Below the pieces are notes generated by a model, which did no database searches, was not told the origin of the DNA, and worked only from the letters and a program-made list of their open reading frames with translations. This document shows positions 1 through 10,665 of a DNA stretch of 64,000 nucleotides, piece by piece (positions within the stretch are counted from its first letter, which is position 1; each line of letters begins with the position of its first letter). The position numbers and the translations under genes are program-made. The DNA is from Uruburuella suis (GTDB lineage Bacteria > Pseudomonadota > Gammaproteobacteria > Burkholderiales > Neisseriaceae). The stretch is taken from the NCBI RefSeq assembly GCF_004341385.1, contig NZ_SLXE01000005.1, positions 1-64,000 on the forward strand, in the 5' to 3' direction.

Positions 1-236
1 GATAAGTATGTTTTGTTTGGCGACAAAAATTTTAACTTATCTGCCTTTCTTTTATCTGATTATTTTTATGACAAGTAATTGTCAGGACGCCCTAGTGCGC
101 CCAGCCGGATAATGCGGCCTGCGGCAAGCGCCGGTTGGCGGCATGCATGTGTTGTCTGAAAGGGTTTAGAGTAAAAAGTTCAATTTAAATCTACCCGGCC
201 GGCATCGGGTGGGGTGCGAAAACCGGCTTTTCCGGC
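1..236. other. Gene-free left edge, downstream of pcaD
   Basis: I see no gene, RNA or clear terminator here. It follows the stop of the minus-strand pcaD gene. It is AT-rich at the far left and contains only a partial uptake-sequence-like string near 150-160. No hairpin followed by a T-run is visible for ending the catabolic transcript. Confidence 0.4.
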
Positions 237-1007
237 TCAAGCCGGGCGCAGCAGGCGGTTGAATTCGGCGGTCGCCTCGATATTGGCGATGTGCGCGCTG
301 GGTAACACGGCCAGCGAGGCGCGGGGCAGGTTTTGCGCCAGCCATTGCGCATCGGCCACGGTGGTGACGGCATCGTGTTTGCCGCCGATCACTTGCACAT
401 CGACATCGGCTTGATGCACCAGCGCGCGCACATCGGCGGTGGCGAGCACGTCGCAGCATTTGGCATAGCCCTCGGCGTGGCTGTGGCGCAGGGTGTCGGT
501 GAGGCGCGCCACGATGCTGGGGCGGCGCTCGCAAAAGGCGGGGGTAAACCAGCGCGAGGCGGCGGAATCGGCAATGCTGCCCATGCCTTCGCTGCGCACG
601 ATTTCTGCGCGCACTTGCCAAGCGGCGGCATTGCCGATTTTGGCGGCGGTGTTGCTCACGGTGAGGCGGCTGAAGCGTTCGGCGCGATGAATGGCCAGCC
701 ACAAGCCGGTGAGCCCGCCCATGGAAATGCCGCAAAATTGTGCGCTTTCGATGCCGAAGCCGTCGAGCACGCTGATCACGTCTTTGCCCAAATCGGCCAG
801 CGTCCAGCCGCTGCCCTCGGCGCTTGAGCGGCCGTGCCCGCGCGTGTCGTAGGCAATCATGCGGTAATCGGCGGCCAAGGCATCGATTTGTGGCTGCCAC
901 ATGGTGTGGTCGGTGCCCAGCGAATTGCAGAAAATCAGGGCAGGTGCTTGCTCATCGCCGAATGATTGGGCATAGAGGCGGTTTTTATCGTGGGTGTTGA
1001 TCCACAT
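237..1007 (-). CDS. pcaD: 3-oxoadipate enol-lactonase (PcaD/CatD)
   Basis: Cytoplasmic alpha/beta hydrolase of 256 residues that hydrolyses 3-oxoadipate enol-lactone to 3-oxoadipate, where the catechol and protocatechuate branches meet. The nucleophile elbow GISMGG places Ser95; Asp212 (GGKHD) and His239 (PSAHI) complete a likely triad, and the length fits the family. It is the last gene of the minus-strand ben-cat-pca series, 73 bp after pcaF, and takes the product of CatC made from this locus. A DUS inverted pair lies in the gap before it but lacks a T-run. No protocatechuate genes are seen in the window, so the role here is in the catechol branch and catD would be an equally valid name. 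Confidence 0.9.
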   Translation of the reverse strand: MWINTHDKNRLYAQSFGDEQAPALIFCNSLGTDHTMWQPQIDALAADYRMIAYDTRGHGRSSAEGSGWTLADLGKDVISVLDGFGIESAQFCGISMGGLTGLWLAIHRAERFSRLTVSNTAAKIGNAAAWQVRAEIVRSEGMGSIADSAASRWFTPAFCERRPSIVARLTDTLRHSHAEGYAKCCDVLATADVRALVHQADVDVQVIGGKHDAVTTVADAQWLAQNLPRASLAVLPSAHIANIEATAEFNRLLRPA

Positions 1008-1032
1008 GGTGTGTTCCTTTTTTTGGGTTTTG

Positions 1033-1065
1033 CGGCCGTCTGAACGCTTTCAGTTTCAGACGGCC
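1033..1065. repeat. DUS inverted pair between pcaF and pcaD
   Basis: GCCGTCTGAA and its complement face each other across a short loop inside the operon. No poly-T tract follows on either strand, so termination here would be weak at most. Confidence 0.6.
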
Positions 1066-1080
1066 TGTTTGTATTCAATA

Positions 1081-2289
1081 TCAAGACACGCGCTCGATAA
1101 TCAGCGCAATGCCTTGCCCCACGCCTATGCACATGCTGCATAAGGCATAGCGCCCGCCGCTGCGCTGCAATTGGTAGAGCGCGGTGGCGGCCAGGCGCGC
1201 GCCCGATGCGCCCAGCGGGTGGCCCAGTGCAATCGCGCCGCCGTTGGGGTTGACGTGGGCGGCATCGTCGGGCAAGCCCAGCGCGCGCATTACCGCCAGC
1301 GCTTGGGCGGCGAAGGCTTCGTTTAATTCGATCACATCCATTTGCGCCAGCGTGAGGCCGGTTTGCGCGAGCACTTTTTGCACCGCCGCCACGGGGCCGT
1401 AGCCCATAATGCGCGGTGCCAGCCCGGCCACAGCCATGCCGACAATGCGGGCTTTGGGGGCAAGGCTGTGTTGCTGCACGGCGGTTTCGGAAGCGATCAG
1501 CAAGGCGCAAGCGCCATCGTTGATGCCCGAGGCGTTGCCGGCGGTGATGCTGCCATCGGCGCGGGTAACGGGCTTGAGTTTGGCGAGCGCTTCGAGCGTG
1601 GTGTGCGGGCGCAGATGCTCATCGGCACTCACCAGCAAGGCATCGCCTTTGCGTTGGGGAACAGACACGGGCACGATTTCTTCGGCAAATATGCCTGCCG
1701 CTTGCGCGCGCGCGGCTTTTTGTTGGCTGGCGAGCGCAAATTGATCTTGGTCGGCGCGGCTGATGTTGCATTCGGTGGCCACGTTTTCGGCGGTTTGCGG
1801 CATGCTTTCCACGCCGTAGGCGGCCTGCATTTTGGGGTTGACGAAGCGCCAGCCCATGGTGGTGTCTTCAAGGATTTGGCTGCGCGAAAAAGCGCTGTCG
1901 GCCTTGCCCATCACGAAAGGCGCGCGGCTCATGCTCTCCACGCCGCCGGCAATCAGCAAATGCTGCTCGCCCGCTTTGATGGCACGCGCGGCAGTGCCCA
2001 CGGCATCGAGGCCGGAGCCGCACAAGCGGTTGAGCGTGACACCGCCCACGCTCTCGGGCAGGCCGGCCAAAAGCGCGGCCATGCGCGCCACGTTGCGGTT
2101 GTCTTCACCGGCTTGGTTGGCGCAGCCGTATAGCACATCATCGAGCGCGGCGGGATTGAGATGGGGGTGGCGCGCCATCAGGGCGGCCATCGGCACGGCG
2201 GCCAAATCGTCGGCACGCACGCCGGCGAGGCTGCCGCCGTAGCGGCCGAAAGGAGTGCGCACGGCATCGATAATATAGGCTTGGCTCAT
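1081..2289 (-). CDS. pcaF: 3-oxoadipyl-CoA thiolase
   Basis: Thiolase of 402 residues that cleaves 3-oxoadipyl-CoA with CoA to succinyl-CoA and acetyl-CoA, the last step of the pathway. Visible motifs are the nucleophilic Cys90 in NRLCGSG, His357 in GHPLGASG and the base Cys387 in [11 protein letters not shown] start at the ATG giving [15 protein letters not shown], as in the family; an in-frame extension of 46 codons upstream reads through intergenic repeat and DUS sequence and is not credible. It follows pcaJ after a 265-bp gap carrying repeats. The pathway context makes the 3-oxoadipyl substrate more likely than acetoacetyl-CoA. Confidence 0.92.
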   Translation of the reverse strand: MSQAYIIDAVRTPFGRYGGSLAGVRADDLAAVPMAALMARHPHLNPAALDDVLYGCANQAGEDNRNVARMAALLAGLPESVGGVTLNRLCGSGLDAVGTAARAIKAGEQHLLIAGGVESMSRAPFVMGKADSAFSRSQILEDTTMGWRFVNPKMQAAYGVESMPQTAENVATECNISRADQDQFALASQQKAARAQAAGIFAEEIVPVSVPQRKGDALLVSADEHLRPHTTLEALAKLKPVTRADGSITAGNASGINDGACALLIASETAVQQHSLAPKARIVGMAVAGLAPRIMGYGPVAAVQKVLAQTGLTLAQMDVIELNEAFAAQALAVMRALGLPDDAAHVNPNGGAIALGHPLGASGARLAATALYQLQRSGGRYALCSMCIGVGQGIALIIERVS

Positions 2290-2311
2290 GGGTTTTTCCT
2301 TGGTGTCGGTA

Positions 2312-2338
2312 GGCCGTCTGAATAGGTTTTCAGACGGC
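2312..2338. repeat. DUS inverted pair in the pcaJ-pcaF gap
   Basis: Two opposed uptake sequences separated by a few bases, just upstream of the pcaF start. They may form a hairpin in the operon transcript. Confidence 0.6.
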
Positions 2339-2477
2339 ATGGTGTTTGTTTTGTGTTTCAGACAGGCTTCGCGTGCACTCGCAAAACCCGTAGGTACGGT
2401 TAGGCCGCAGGCCGTAACCGTACGCATGTAATCCGGCCGGAATGCGCTCTATCCCGACAAGCCCGGAGCGCGTTCGC

Positions 2478-2518
2478 ATCCATGCGTACGATTACGCTGC
2501 GCTAATCGTACCTACGCA
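2478..2518. repeat. Intergenic hairpin repeat (TACGATTACGC family)
   Basis: The sequence reads catgcgtacgattacgc, then the complementary gcgctaatcgtacctacgca, so it can fold into a hairpin. Close copies occur at 5184-5222, three times at 7213-7365, and as variants near 40665, 50336, 52560, 52738, 52849 and 53420-53470, usually beside a DUS. Confidence 0.7.
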
Positions 2519-2554
2519 CTGCAAACTGAAAAGCGTTCAGACGGCCTCAAGGCA

Positions 2555-3202
2555 TCAGCGGCCGTCTTGCAACTTGGCTTCAGTATGGTTTTGCAACTCG
2601 GCTAAATCTAATCCTTCCACCATTTCGCGCACGAGCAAGCCCTGCGGCGTGATGTCGATCACGGCCAAATCGGTGTAGATGCGGTTGACGCAGGCCATGC
2701 CGGTGAGCGGGTAGCGGCAGGTTTCCACGATTTTGGGTGCGCCGGTTTTGGTGGTGTGCTCCATGGTTACATACACTTCTTTGGCGCCCACGGCCAAATC
2801 CATTGCGCCGCCCACGGCGGGGATGGCATCGGCTGCGCCGGTGTGCCAGTTGGCCAAATCGCCGTTGGCCGCCACTTGGAAAGCGCCGAGCACGCACAAA
2901 TCGATGTGGCCGCCGCGCATCATGGCAAATGAGTCGCCGTGGTGGAAAAAGCTGCCGCCTTTAATCAGGGTAACGTATTCTTTGCCGGCATTAATCAGCT
3001 CGCTGTCGCGCTCGCGCTCGCTCGGGGCGGGGCCCATGCCGAGCAGGCCGTTTTCGCTGTGTAGGAAGATTTCCGCATCGGCAGGCAGATAATCGGCGAT
3101 TTTGGTGGGCAGGCCGATGCCGAGGTTGACATACATGCCTTCGCGGATATCTTGCGCCACGCGGCGGGCGATTTCGGCGCGGCTTCTGGCTTGGTAATTC
3201 AT
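2555..3202 (-). CDS. pcaJ: 3-oxoadipate CoA-transferase, subunit B
   Basis: Beta subunit (215 residues) of the succinyl-CoA:3-oxoadipate CoA-transferase, which activates 3-oxoadipate for thiolysis. The family motif SENGLLGMGP is present, and Glu50 in ENG is the expected residue that forms the CoA thioester. The start MNYQARSRAEIARRVA is preferred over an upstream in-frame start that would translate a DUS (MRPSERSL). It lies 13 bp after pcaI, as expected for subunits made together. The closely related acetoacetate CoA-transferase subunit is the alternative, but the neighbours favour 3-oxoadipate. Confidence 0.9.
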   Translation of the reverse strand: MNYQARSRAEIARRVAQDIREGMYVNLGIGLPTKIADYLPADAEIFLHSENGLLGMGPAPSERERDSELINAGKEYVTLIKGGSFFHHGDSFAMMRGGHIDLCVLGAFQVAANGDLANWHTGAADAIPAVGGAMDLAVGAKEVYVTMEHTTKTGAPKIVETCRYPLTGMACVNRIYTDLAVIDITPQGLLVREMVEGLDLAELQNHTEAKLQDGR

Positions 3203-3215
3203 GGCAAGGCTCCTT

Positions 3216-3875
3216 TCAGACGGCCGCAACGTGTTGCACGAAAATGCCGGGGGTGATGATGTGCTCGGGGTTTAAATCGCCCAAGGCCACGATTTCTTTC
3301 ACTTGCGCGATGGTGGTTTGGGCGGCGGCGGCCATAATGGGGCCGAAATTGCGCGCGGTTTTGCGGTAAACCAGGTTGCCCCAGCGGTCGCCCTGATAGG
3401 CTTTAATCAGGGCGAAATCGGCATGAATCGGGTATTCGAGCACATATTGGCGGCCGTTAATTTCGCGCGTTTCTTTGCCCTCGGCCAAAAGCGTGCCGTA
3501 GCCGGTGGGGGTGAACACCGCGCCCAGCCCCGCGCCTGCGGCCTGGATGCGGCAGGCCAGATTGCCTTGCGGCACCAATTCCAGCGCCACTTTGCCGGCG
3601 CGGTAAAGTTCGTCAAACACATAAGAATCGCTCTGGCGTGGAAACGAGCAAATCATTTTTTCCACTTGGCCGGCTTTGAGCAAAGCGGCTAGGCCGATGT
3701 CGCCGTTGCCGGCATTGTTGTTGACAATGGTCAGCCCTTTGGCGCCGTGCTCAATCAGTGCGTCTATCAGCTCGGCCGGCTGGCCGGCGGTGCCGAAGCC
3801 GCCGATCATCACGGTGGCGCCGTCGTGGATTTGCGCCACCGCTTCATGCAGGGATAAGGCGGTTTTGTCTATCAT
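3216..3875 (-). CDS. pcaI: 3-oxoadipate CoA-transferase, subunit A
   Basis: Alpha subunit (219 residues) of the heterodimeric CoA-transferase. The N-terminal glycine-rich stretch MIGGFGTAGQP (residues 23-33) is the CoA-binding signature of subunit A, and the body (NNNAGNGDIGL, ERVR-type C-terminal region) aligns with the family by eye. The start is at MIDKTALSLHEAV, which gives the usual subunit length. The gene begins 11 bp after benE and ends 13 bp before pcaJ, a tight block within the long minus-strand series. Confidence 0.9.
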   Translation of the reverse strand: MIDKTALSLHEAVAQIHDGATVMIGGFGTAGQPAELIDALIEHGAKGLTIVNNNAGNGDIGLAALLKAGQVEKMICSFPRQSDSYVFDELYRAGKVALELVPQGNLACRIQAAGAGLGAVFTPTGYGTLLAEGKETREINGRQYVLEYPIHADFALIKAYQGDRWGNLVYRKTARNFGPIMAAAAQTTIAQVKEIVALGDLNPEHIITPGIFVQHVAAV

Positions 3876-3886
3876 GGTTTGCTCCT

Positions 3887-5080
3887 TTATTTTTGATGTG
3901 TGTGGCCGTCTGAAAGCGTGGGTTGTGTTTTGGGCTTGAGCAGCCATGCCCCCAAAAGCCCGATCACCACGCCCCAAAAAGCCGCGCCCAAGCCCCAAAG
4001 TGTCATGCCGGAGGCGGTGGCGAGAAAAGTGATCACCGCCGCTTCGCGGTGATTTGTGTCTTCCATCGCTGCGGCCAGATTGCTGCCGATGGCTCCGATC
4101 AGCGCGAGCCCGGCCAAAATGGCAATCAAGGCTTTGGGCAGCACGGTGAACAAGGTCACGATCGCGCCGGCAAAAAGGCCGCCGATAAGGTAAAACACGC
4201 CGTTGCTGATGCCGGCGATATAGCGTTTGGCCGGATCGGCATGGGCATCTTTGCCGGTGCACAGCGAAGCGGTGATGGCCGCCAACACAATGCTGATGCC
4301 GCCGAAGCAGGCCACCGCCAGCGAAGCAATGCCGGTAATGGTCATAATCGGCTTGGCCGGCGTGGTGTAGCCCGCCAGCCGCAACACCGCCATGCCGGGC
4401 AGAAATTGGCCGGTGAGGCTCACCATAATCAGCGGCAGCGCGAGGCTTAAGGTGGAAGAGAGCGTCCATTCCGGCGCAATCCACACCGGGCGGGTGATGC
4501 TCAGCGCCACGCGGCTGAAATCCAAGTGGCCGCCCAGCGCCGTGAGCAGCAGGCCGATGGCAAACACCAGCACCACGGTGTAGCGCGGCAGCCATTTTTT
4601 GGCGGTGAGATAAGCCAAAAGCATGGCAAACAGCAAAAAAGGCATCTCGGCTACTGCGCCAAATGCATGTGTGCCAAACTGAAACAAAATGCCCGCCATC
4701 ATGCCGGCGGCCACGCCTTTTGGAATAAAGGCCATCAGTTTATCGAAATAGCCCAGCCAGCCGATGGCAAGCATCACCGCGGCGGCGGTGAGATAAGCGC
4801 CGGCCATTTCGCCCAGGCTCAGCGCGGGAAAAAGCGTGATCAGCAGCGCGCTGCCCGGCGCCGACCAAGCGGTGATCACCGGCACTTTCAAAAGCGTGCT
4901 GAGCACAATGCCCGACACCGCCGCGCCGATGGAAACCGCCCACACCCAAGTGATCATCATCTCGGTGGAAATCTGCGCCGCCGAGGCTGCCTGAAACATC
5001 AACACCATCGGCCCGGCATAGGAAATCAGCACCGCCAGAAAACCGGCGGTAAGGGCGGAAAGGGAAAAGTCTTTCAGCAT
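3887..5080 (-). CDS. benE: Benzoate/H+ symporter, BenE family
   Basis: Inner-membrane protein of 397 residues made almost entirely of hydrophobic segments (about 10-12), of the BenE family that imports benzoate. The start MLKDFSLSALTAGFLAVLIS is chosen because an upstream in-frame start would add 25 polar residues. It lies 166 bp after benD, with a DUS-linked hairpin repeat in the gap, and 11 bp before pcaI. The island has a second unrelated benzoate carrier (15969-17270), so uptake is doubled. Substrate is inferred from family and context. Confidence 0.88.
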   Translation of the reverse strand: MLKDFSLSALTAGFLAVLISYAGPMVLMFQAASAAQISTEMMITWVWAVSIGAAVSGIVLSTLLKVPVITAWSAPGSALLITLFPALSLGEMAGAYLTAAAVMLAIGWLGYFDKLMAFIPKGVAAGMMAGILFQFGTHAFGAVAEMPFLLFAMLLAYLTAKKWLPRYTVVLVFAIGLLLTALGGHLDFSRVALSITRPVWIAPEWTLSSTLSLALPLIMVSLTGQFLPGMAVLRLAGYTTPAKPIMTITGIASLAVACFGGISIVLAAITASLCTGKDAHADPAKRYIAGISNGVFYLIGGLFAGAIVTLFTVLPKALIAILAGLALIGAIGSNLAAAMEDTNHREAAVITFLATASGMTLWGLGAAFWGVVIGLLGAWLLKPKTQPTLSDGHTHQK

Positions 5081-5183
5081 GGCAGCTTCCTTGTGCTGGG
5101 TTGCAAAGTGGGTTAAATCGTGGGCATTTAGCATGAAATCATCCGCATGAATCATGCTCTTTAAACCTTCAGACGGCCTTTCG

Positions 5184-5222
5184 CATGCGTACGATTACGC
5201 TGCGCTAATCGTCCCTACGCAT
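5184..5222. repeat. Intergenic hairpin repeat in the benD-benE gap
   Basis: Same family as at 2478-2518 (gcgtacgattacgctgcg followed by its complement), flanked on both sides by uptake sequences near 5168 and 5236. Confidence 0.7.
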
Positions 5223-5246
5223 TAAGCAGAAATCGTTCAGACGGCC

Positions 5247-6032
5247 TTATCCCATGCCCACATCGCCGCCGCCCACGGGCAGCACGGTGCCGGTGATGTA
5301 GCTCGCTTCATCCGATGCCAGAAACAAAATCGCCCGCACTTGCTCTTCGATGCTGCCATAGCGCTTCATCAGGCTGGATTCGACGGTTTGGTCAATAATC
5401 GCCTGATACCAAGCCTGCTCTTGCGCGCTCAAGGGTTGGGGGTTGCGCGGCACTTTGCGCGGCGGTGCCTCGGTGCCGCCGGTGGCCACGGCATTGACGC
5501 GGATGCCGTCTGAAGCGTGCTCCATCGCCAAGCTCATGCTCATGGCGTTTACCCCGCCTTTGGCGGCGGCGTAGGGAATGCGATGGATGCTGCGGGTGGC
5601 AATCGAAGAAATATTCACAATGCTGCCGCTTTGTTGGGCAATCATCGTCGGCAGCACGGCGCGGCAGCTCCACAGCGTGGGAAAGAGCGAGCGGCGCACT
5701 TCGGCTTCGATTTCGGCTTCGGCGTATTCCTGATAAGGCTTGGCCCAGATGGTGCCGCCCACATTGTGCACGGCCACATCCACGCGTCCGAACTCGGCCA
5801 CCGCTGCATCCACCACGCTTTGCGCACCGGCAAAGGTTTCTAGATCGGCCATCACGGTGAGGCATTTGCCGCCGGCGCTGCGGATGGCCTCGGCGGTGTG
5901 GTGCACAAATTCGCTGCGGTCGGCCAGCACCACGGTGCCGCCTTCTGCCGCCAGCGCCAGCGCCACACCTTGGCCGATGCCTTGTGCTGCGCCGGTGACA
6001 ATGCAGATTTTGTTGTTAAAACGCGGATTCAT
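5247..6032 (-). CDS. benD: Benzoate cis-diol dehydrogenase (BenD)
   Basis: Short-chain dehydrogenase of 261 residues that oxidises and decarboxylates 1,2-dihydroxycyclohexa-3,5-diene-1-carboxylate to catechol with NAD+. It has the dinucleotide motif TGAAQGIG (residues 13-20), the catalytic Ser in NISS (near 142-143) and YxxxK at Tyr154/Lys158. It starts 8 bp after benC and so is probably translationally linked to the dioxygenase. The family alone would only say SDR; the position after benABC supports the specific assignment. Confidence 0.92.
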   Translation of the reverse strand: MNPRFNNKICIVTGAAQGIGQGVALALAAEGGTVVLADRSEFVHHTAEAIRSAGGKCLTVMADLETFAGAQSVVDAAVAEFGRVDVAVHNVGGTIWAKPYQEYAEAEIEAEVRRSLFPTLWSCRAVLPTMIAQQSGSIVNISSIATRSIHRIPYAAAKGGVNAMSMSLAMEHASDGIRVNAVATGGTEAPPRKVPRNPQPLSAQEQAWYQAIIDQTVESSLMKRYGSIEEQVRAILFLASDEASYITGTVLPVGGGDVGMG

Positions 6033-6040
6033 AAGGGCTC

Positions 6041-7165
<1,125 letters not shown>

Positions 7166-7197
7166 TCAGTGGCCGGTATGAAATTATTCGCAAAACA

Positions 7198-7382
7198 TTC
7201 AGACGGCCTTTTGCATGCGTACGATTACGCTGTGTTAATCGTATCTACGCACCCTTTCAGACGGCCTTTTGCATGCGTGCGATTATGCTGTGCTAATCGA
7301 ACCTACGCATCCTTTCAGACGGCCTTTTGCATGCGTACGATTACGCTGCGCTAATCGTACCTACGCATCTCTTTCAGACGGC
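7198..7382. repeat. Three tandem 58-bp units, each a DUS plus a hairpin
   Basis: Units begin at 7198, 7256 and 7314, and a final DUS starts at 7373, so the period is 58-59 bp. Each unit has TTCAGACGGCCTTTTGCATG followed by a TACGATTACGC-type hairpin and CTACGCA. The units differ by a few substitutions. They fill the gap between benB and benC inside the operon. Confidence 0.85.
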
Positions 7383-7383
7383 C

Positions 7384-7869
7384 TCAAACGTGATACACAT
7401 CAATCGGTTGGTTGATGTAATCGTTTTTCAGCACCACATATTTGCGCGTAATCAGCGGCTCGTTGCCCGACACATCCAAATCGTATTCCGAGCAGCCGTA
7501 ATAGGTGTGCGTGGTGTGGTAGCGGAAGCTGAAGGTGAGCCAGTTGAAACGCACGGTGAGCTTCGCGCCTTCTTCGGCCAGAATCTCGACATTGCTGATG
7601 TTGTGCGAGGTGCGGGTGTCGGGAATGGTGGCGCTGGAGCGTTCGGTTTCGATGCGGAACACACGATCTTCCAAGCCTTGGCGGTCGGGATAATAAATCA
7701 GTGAAATTTCGCGCTGCGGGTCGGTGACGAGCGAACCATCGTCGTCCCAGCTCGGCATCCAGAAAGAGGCTTGCGGGTGGTAGCAGGCCAGCCATTTTTC
7801 CCATTGTTTGTCGTCGAGATAGCGGGCTTCGCGGTAGAGGAACTGGCTGATTTGTTCGATGCGGCTCAT
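7384..7869 (-). CDS. benB: Benzoate 1,2-dioxygenase small subunit (BenB)
   Basis: Beta subunit (161 residues) of the ring-hydroxylating oxygenase. It is a scaffold protein of the SnoaL-like fold with no metal centre and forms the alpha3-beta3 hexamer with BenA. The family look is clear in [21 protein letters not shown] near the N-terminus and in the YRxTHTYYG and [12 protein letters not shown] stretches. The start ATG overlaps the benA stop (ATGA, 4 bp), implying coupled translation. The longer in-frame reading upstream is only a shadow of benA. Confidence 0.93.
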   Translation of the reverse strand: MSRIEQISQFLYREARYLDDKQWEKWLACYHPQASFWMPSWDDDGSLVTDPQREISLIYYPDRQGLEDRVFRIETERSSATIPDTRTSHNISNVEILAEEGAKLTVRFNWLTFSFRYHTTHTYYGCSEYDLDVSGNEPLITRKYVVLKNDYINQPIDVYHV

Positions 7870-9218
7870 TTTTCTGCTCCTTGGTCGGCCACGGCTTTTT
7901 TCATTTCTTGCAGCCAGTAGCGGTGTTGCACGGTGTAGAGGCCTTCGTCTTCGGTTTTCACGCCCGAGAGCAGCGGCTTGAGGCCGATGTCGGCGGCGGC
8001 TTGGTCGGCACCTTCGATCCAGTGGGTGGCGCCGCGGCACATATCGTTCCATTCCAGCGCGATGCCGTTGTAGCCTTCTTGGCAGGAGCGGAATTCTTCC
8101 AAATCATCGGGCGTGGCCATGCCGCTCACGTTGAAGAAATCTTCGTATTGGCGGATGCGGTGGGCGCGTGCTTCGTCGGATTCGCCTTTGGGGGCGATGC
8201 AGTAAATCGTCACTTCGGTTTTGTCTACCGAGAGCGGGCGCAGCAGGCGGATTTGCGAGCCGAATTGATCCATCAGATACACATTCGGATAAAGGCATAA
8301 ATTGCGCGAGCGCTGCACCATCCAATCGGCGGTGGCTTGGCCGAATTGCTCGGCATAGGCTTCGCGTTTGTCCCAATTGGGACGGTCTTCGGGGTTGGCC
8401 CAGTTGGTCCACAACAGCATGTGGCCGTTTTCAAACGAATAAAATCCGCCGCCTTGTTTGGCCCAGCTGCCGGCGCTCATGGCGCGGATGTTGTCGGCGG
8501 CCTGCACTTCTTTGCGGTGCTGCGTGGTGGCGGCGTAATTCCAGTGCACGGCGGAAACGTGGTAGCCGTCGGCGCCGTTTTCGGCTTGCAGCTTCCAGTT
8601 GCCGTTGAAGGTATAAGTGGAGGAGCCGCGCAACACTTCCAGCCCGTCGGCGGATTGGTCCACAATCATGTCGATGATTTTGGCCGCTTCGCCTAAGAAT
8701 TCGCTCAAAGGCGCCACATCGGGGTTGATGCTGCCGAAGAGAAAGCCGCGGTAGTTTTCAAAGCGCGCCACTTTTTTCAAATCGTGCGAGCCTTCTTTGT
8801 TGAAGCATTCGGGGTAGCCGGCTTCGTCGGGGTCTTTCACTTTCAAAAGTTTGCCGCTGTTGTTGAAGGTCCAGCCGTGAAACGGGCAGGTGTAGGTGGC
8901 TTTGTTGCCTTTTTTGAAGCGGCACAATTGCGCGCCGCGGTGGGTGCAGGCGTTGATAAACGCGTTCAGCTCACCCTGACGGTTGCGGGCAATCACAATC
9001 GGCTGGCGGCCGATGTGGGTGGTGTAGTAATCGTTGATGTTGGGAATCTGGCTTTCGTGCGCCAGATAAATCCAGTTGCCCTCGAAAATGTGTTTCATTT
9101 CCAGCTCAAACAATTCTTCATCGGTGAAGGCGCTGCGGTGCAGGCGGTAATCGCCGGTTTCGTGGTTTTCGATTAAAAAGTCGTCGAGGCGCTTTTTTTC
9201 AGTGTGGATGGGAATCAT
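7866..9218 (-). CDS. benA: Benzoate 1,2-dioxygenase large subunit (BenA)
   Basis: Catalytic subunit (450 residues) that adds O2 across carbons 1 and 2 of benzoate. The Rieske [2Fe-2S] ligands are Cys91, His93, Cys111 and His114 (CTHRGAQLC and CPFHGW). The mononuclear iron site is visible at His220 and His225 with the bridging Asp217 ([12 protein letters not shown]). The start [14 protein letters not shown] is preceded by an AGGAG-like site; a 64-codon upstream extension is rejected because it translates DUS and the end of catA in another frame. It lies 73 bp after catA. Confidence 0.95.
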   Translation of the reverse strand: MIPIHTEKKRLDDFLIENHETGDYRLHRSAFTDEELFELEMKHIFEGNWIYLAHESQIPNINDYYTTHIGRQPIVIARNRQGELNAFINACTHRGAQLCRFKKGNKATYTCPFHGWTFNNSGKLLKVKDPDEAGYPECFNKEGSHDLKKVARFENYRGFLFGSINPDVAPLSEFLGEAAKIIDMIVDQSADGLEVLRGSSTYTFNGNWKLQAENGADGYHVSAVHWNYAATTQHRKEVQAADNIRAMSAGSWAKQGGGFYSFENGHMLLWTNWANPEDRPNWDKREAYAEQFGQATADWMVQRSRNLCLYPNVYLMDQFGSQIRLLRPLSVDKTEVTIYCIAPKGESDEARAHRIRQYEDFFNVSGMATPDDLEEFRSCQEGYNGIALEWNDMCRGATHWIEGADQAAADIGLKPLLSGVKTEDEGLYTVQHRYWLQEMKKAVADQGAEK

Positions 9219-9291
9219 GGTGTGCTCCTTAAAAGGGGTTTCAGACGGCCTGGATTGATTGGTGAGGCCGTCTGAATGCTTCGGGCTGCGC

Positions 9292-10215
9292 TCAGGCGGC
9301 GGCCGCGCGGCGGCGCTCGTTTTCGGCTTCAAACACGCCCTCGGTTTCGGGCAGCAGGTGGATGTCGAACACGATGTGCGCATAAGGTTTATCCAAACCT
9401 TGCGCGGCAATCGCGGCTTCGTCGTTTACTTCCTGCACCGGCGGCACCAGGCCTTCACGGCTGGCGAAAGCGAAGTCGTCCCACAGATATTCGTCGCCGT
9501 CGATATTGATTTGGGTGGTGAGCTTGCGCTGGCCCGGCGCGGTAACGAAATAATGCACGTGTGCGGGGCGGCGGCCGTGGCGGCCGAGCAGGTTCAGCAA
9601 GGCTTGGGTGTAGCCCTCGGGCGGGCAGCCGTAGCCGTTGGGCACGATGGATTGGGCTTTGTAGCGGCCTTTTTCATCGGTGATGATGGTGCGGTGGTGG
9701 TTGAAATCGCTCTGGCTTTTGTCGAAAAACGAATAATTGCCCAAGGTGTTGGCGTGCCACACTTCCACTTTGGCATGGGGCACGGGGCGGCCTTCGGCAT
9801 CGTAAACCGTGCCTTCCAGAATCATCGGCTTGGCGTGTGCCGATTCGGCGCCGTCGTCCATGCGGGCAAAGCCGGTGCTTTCGGGCGCACCGTAAACATA
9901 CAGCGGGCCTTCGATGGTGCGCGGCGTGCCGCCTGAGAGGCCGGCTTTTTCTTCGGCTTCGTCGGCGCGGATGTCGACAAAGCGCTCAAGGCCGAGCCCG
10001 GCGGCAAAGAGGCCGATTTCGTTGGCTTTGGCCGCGTCAATCAGAAATTCCATACCTTTCCACACTTCGTGCGGGCTCATGTCGAGATCTTCGATGGCTT
10101 TGAAAAGATCGGCCACCAGGCGTACGGTGATTTCCTGCACGCGCGGGTTGACTTGGCCTTTGGCGGTGTCGATGTTGAAGGTTTTAACCAATTGGTCGAT
10201 TTGCTGGTGGTTCAT
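9292..10215 (-). CDS. catA: Catechol 1,2-dioxygenase
   Basis: Intradiol ring-cleavage dioxygenase (307 residues) that converts catechol to cis,cis-muconate. The non-haem Fe(III) ligands are all visible: Tyr161 (GNYSFFD), Tyr195 (VPNGYGCP), and His219 and His221 (RPAHVHYF). The N-terminal helical domain, which binds phospholipid and mediates dimer contact in this family, is present. It sits between catC (122 bp upstream) and benA (73 bp downstream). The order cat genes before ben genes in one direction places ring cleavage ahead of the dioxygenase that makes its substrate. Confidence 0.95.
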   Translation of the reverse strand: MNHQQIDQLVKTFNIDTAKGQVNPRVQEITVRLVADLFKAIEDLDMSPHEVWKGMEFLIDAAKANEIGLFAAGLGLERFVDIRADEAEEKAGLSGGTPRTIEGPLYVYGAPESTGFARMDDGAESAHAKPMILEGTVYDAEGRPVPHAKVEVWHANTLGNYSFFDKSQSDFNHHRTIITDEKGRYKAQSIVPNGYGCPPEGYTQALLNLLGRHGRRPAHVHYFVTAPGQRKLTTQINIDGDEYLWDDFAFASREGLVPPVQEVNDEAAIAAQGLDKPYAHIVFDIHLLPETEGVFEAENERRRAAAA

Positions 10216-10337
10216 GGTGTTTCTCCTGGGCGGTTTGTAGATTTTTAGGGTGTGGCAAAGCTGTGCAGCGCAAACGCAGCACGGGTTTTCACATGCCTGA
10301 GCGTGTGTTCAGGCCGTCTGAAAGGGTGGGGAAAGGT

Positions 10338-10628
10338 TTAACGATCATCCGCATGCAGCGATGAAGGGTGGCGGCAAAGCGCCATCACTTCGATGTGCAT
10401 GTAGGGAAAGAGCGGCAGCGACATCAAAAGCTGATGCAATTCTTCGTTGCTTTCCACATCGAAAATACTGATGTTGGAATATTGGCCGGCCACGCGCCAG
10501 ATGTGCCGCCATTTGCCGCTTTGCTGCAAGCTTTGGAAATAGGCTTTTTCATCGGCCTTGATGCGCTCGGCGGTTTCAGACGGAATGTCTTTGGGAATGT
10601 GTACATCCATTCTTACGTGAAATAACAT
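10338..10628 (-). CDS. catC: Muconolactone delta-isomerase
   Basis: Small protein of 96 residues, the normal CatC size, which isomerises (+)-muconolactone to 3-oxoadipate enol-lactone. The N-terminus MLFHVRMDVHIP and the region WRVAGQYSNISIFDVESNEELH are typical; the family forms a ring-shaped decamer. It begins 37 bp after catB. The CatB product is its substrate and PcaD takes its product. Confidence 0.93.
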   Translation of the reverse strand: MLFHVRMDVHIPKDIPSETAERIKADEKAYFQSLQQSGKWRHIWRVAGQYSNISIFDVESNEELHQLLMSLPLFPYMHIEVMALCRHPSSLHADDR

Positions 10629-10665
10629 GATGTGTTCCTTGGCAGAATAATGTTGTGGTGGCGGC

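Noticed and set aside
7198..7382. Possible CRISPR array
   Set aside because: The three units are repeats throughout with no unique spacers, each contains a DUS, and no cas gene is near.
9219..9410. Longer benA start adding 64 residues
   Set aside because: The extension translates a DUS and the 3' end of catA in another frame, and the family N-terminus begins at the chosen ATG.
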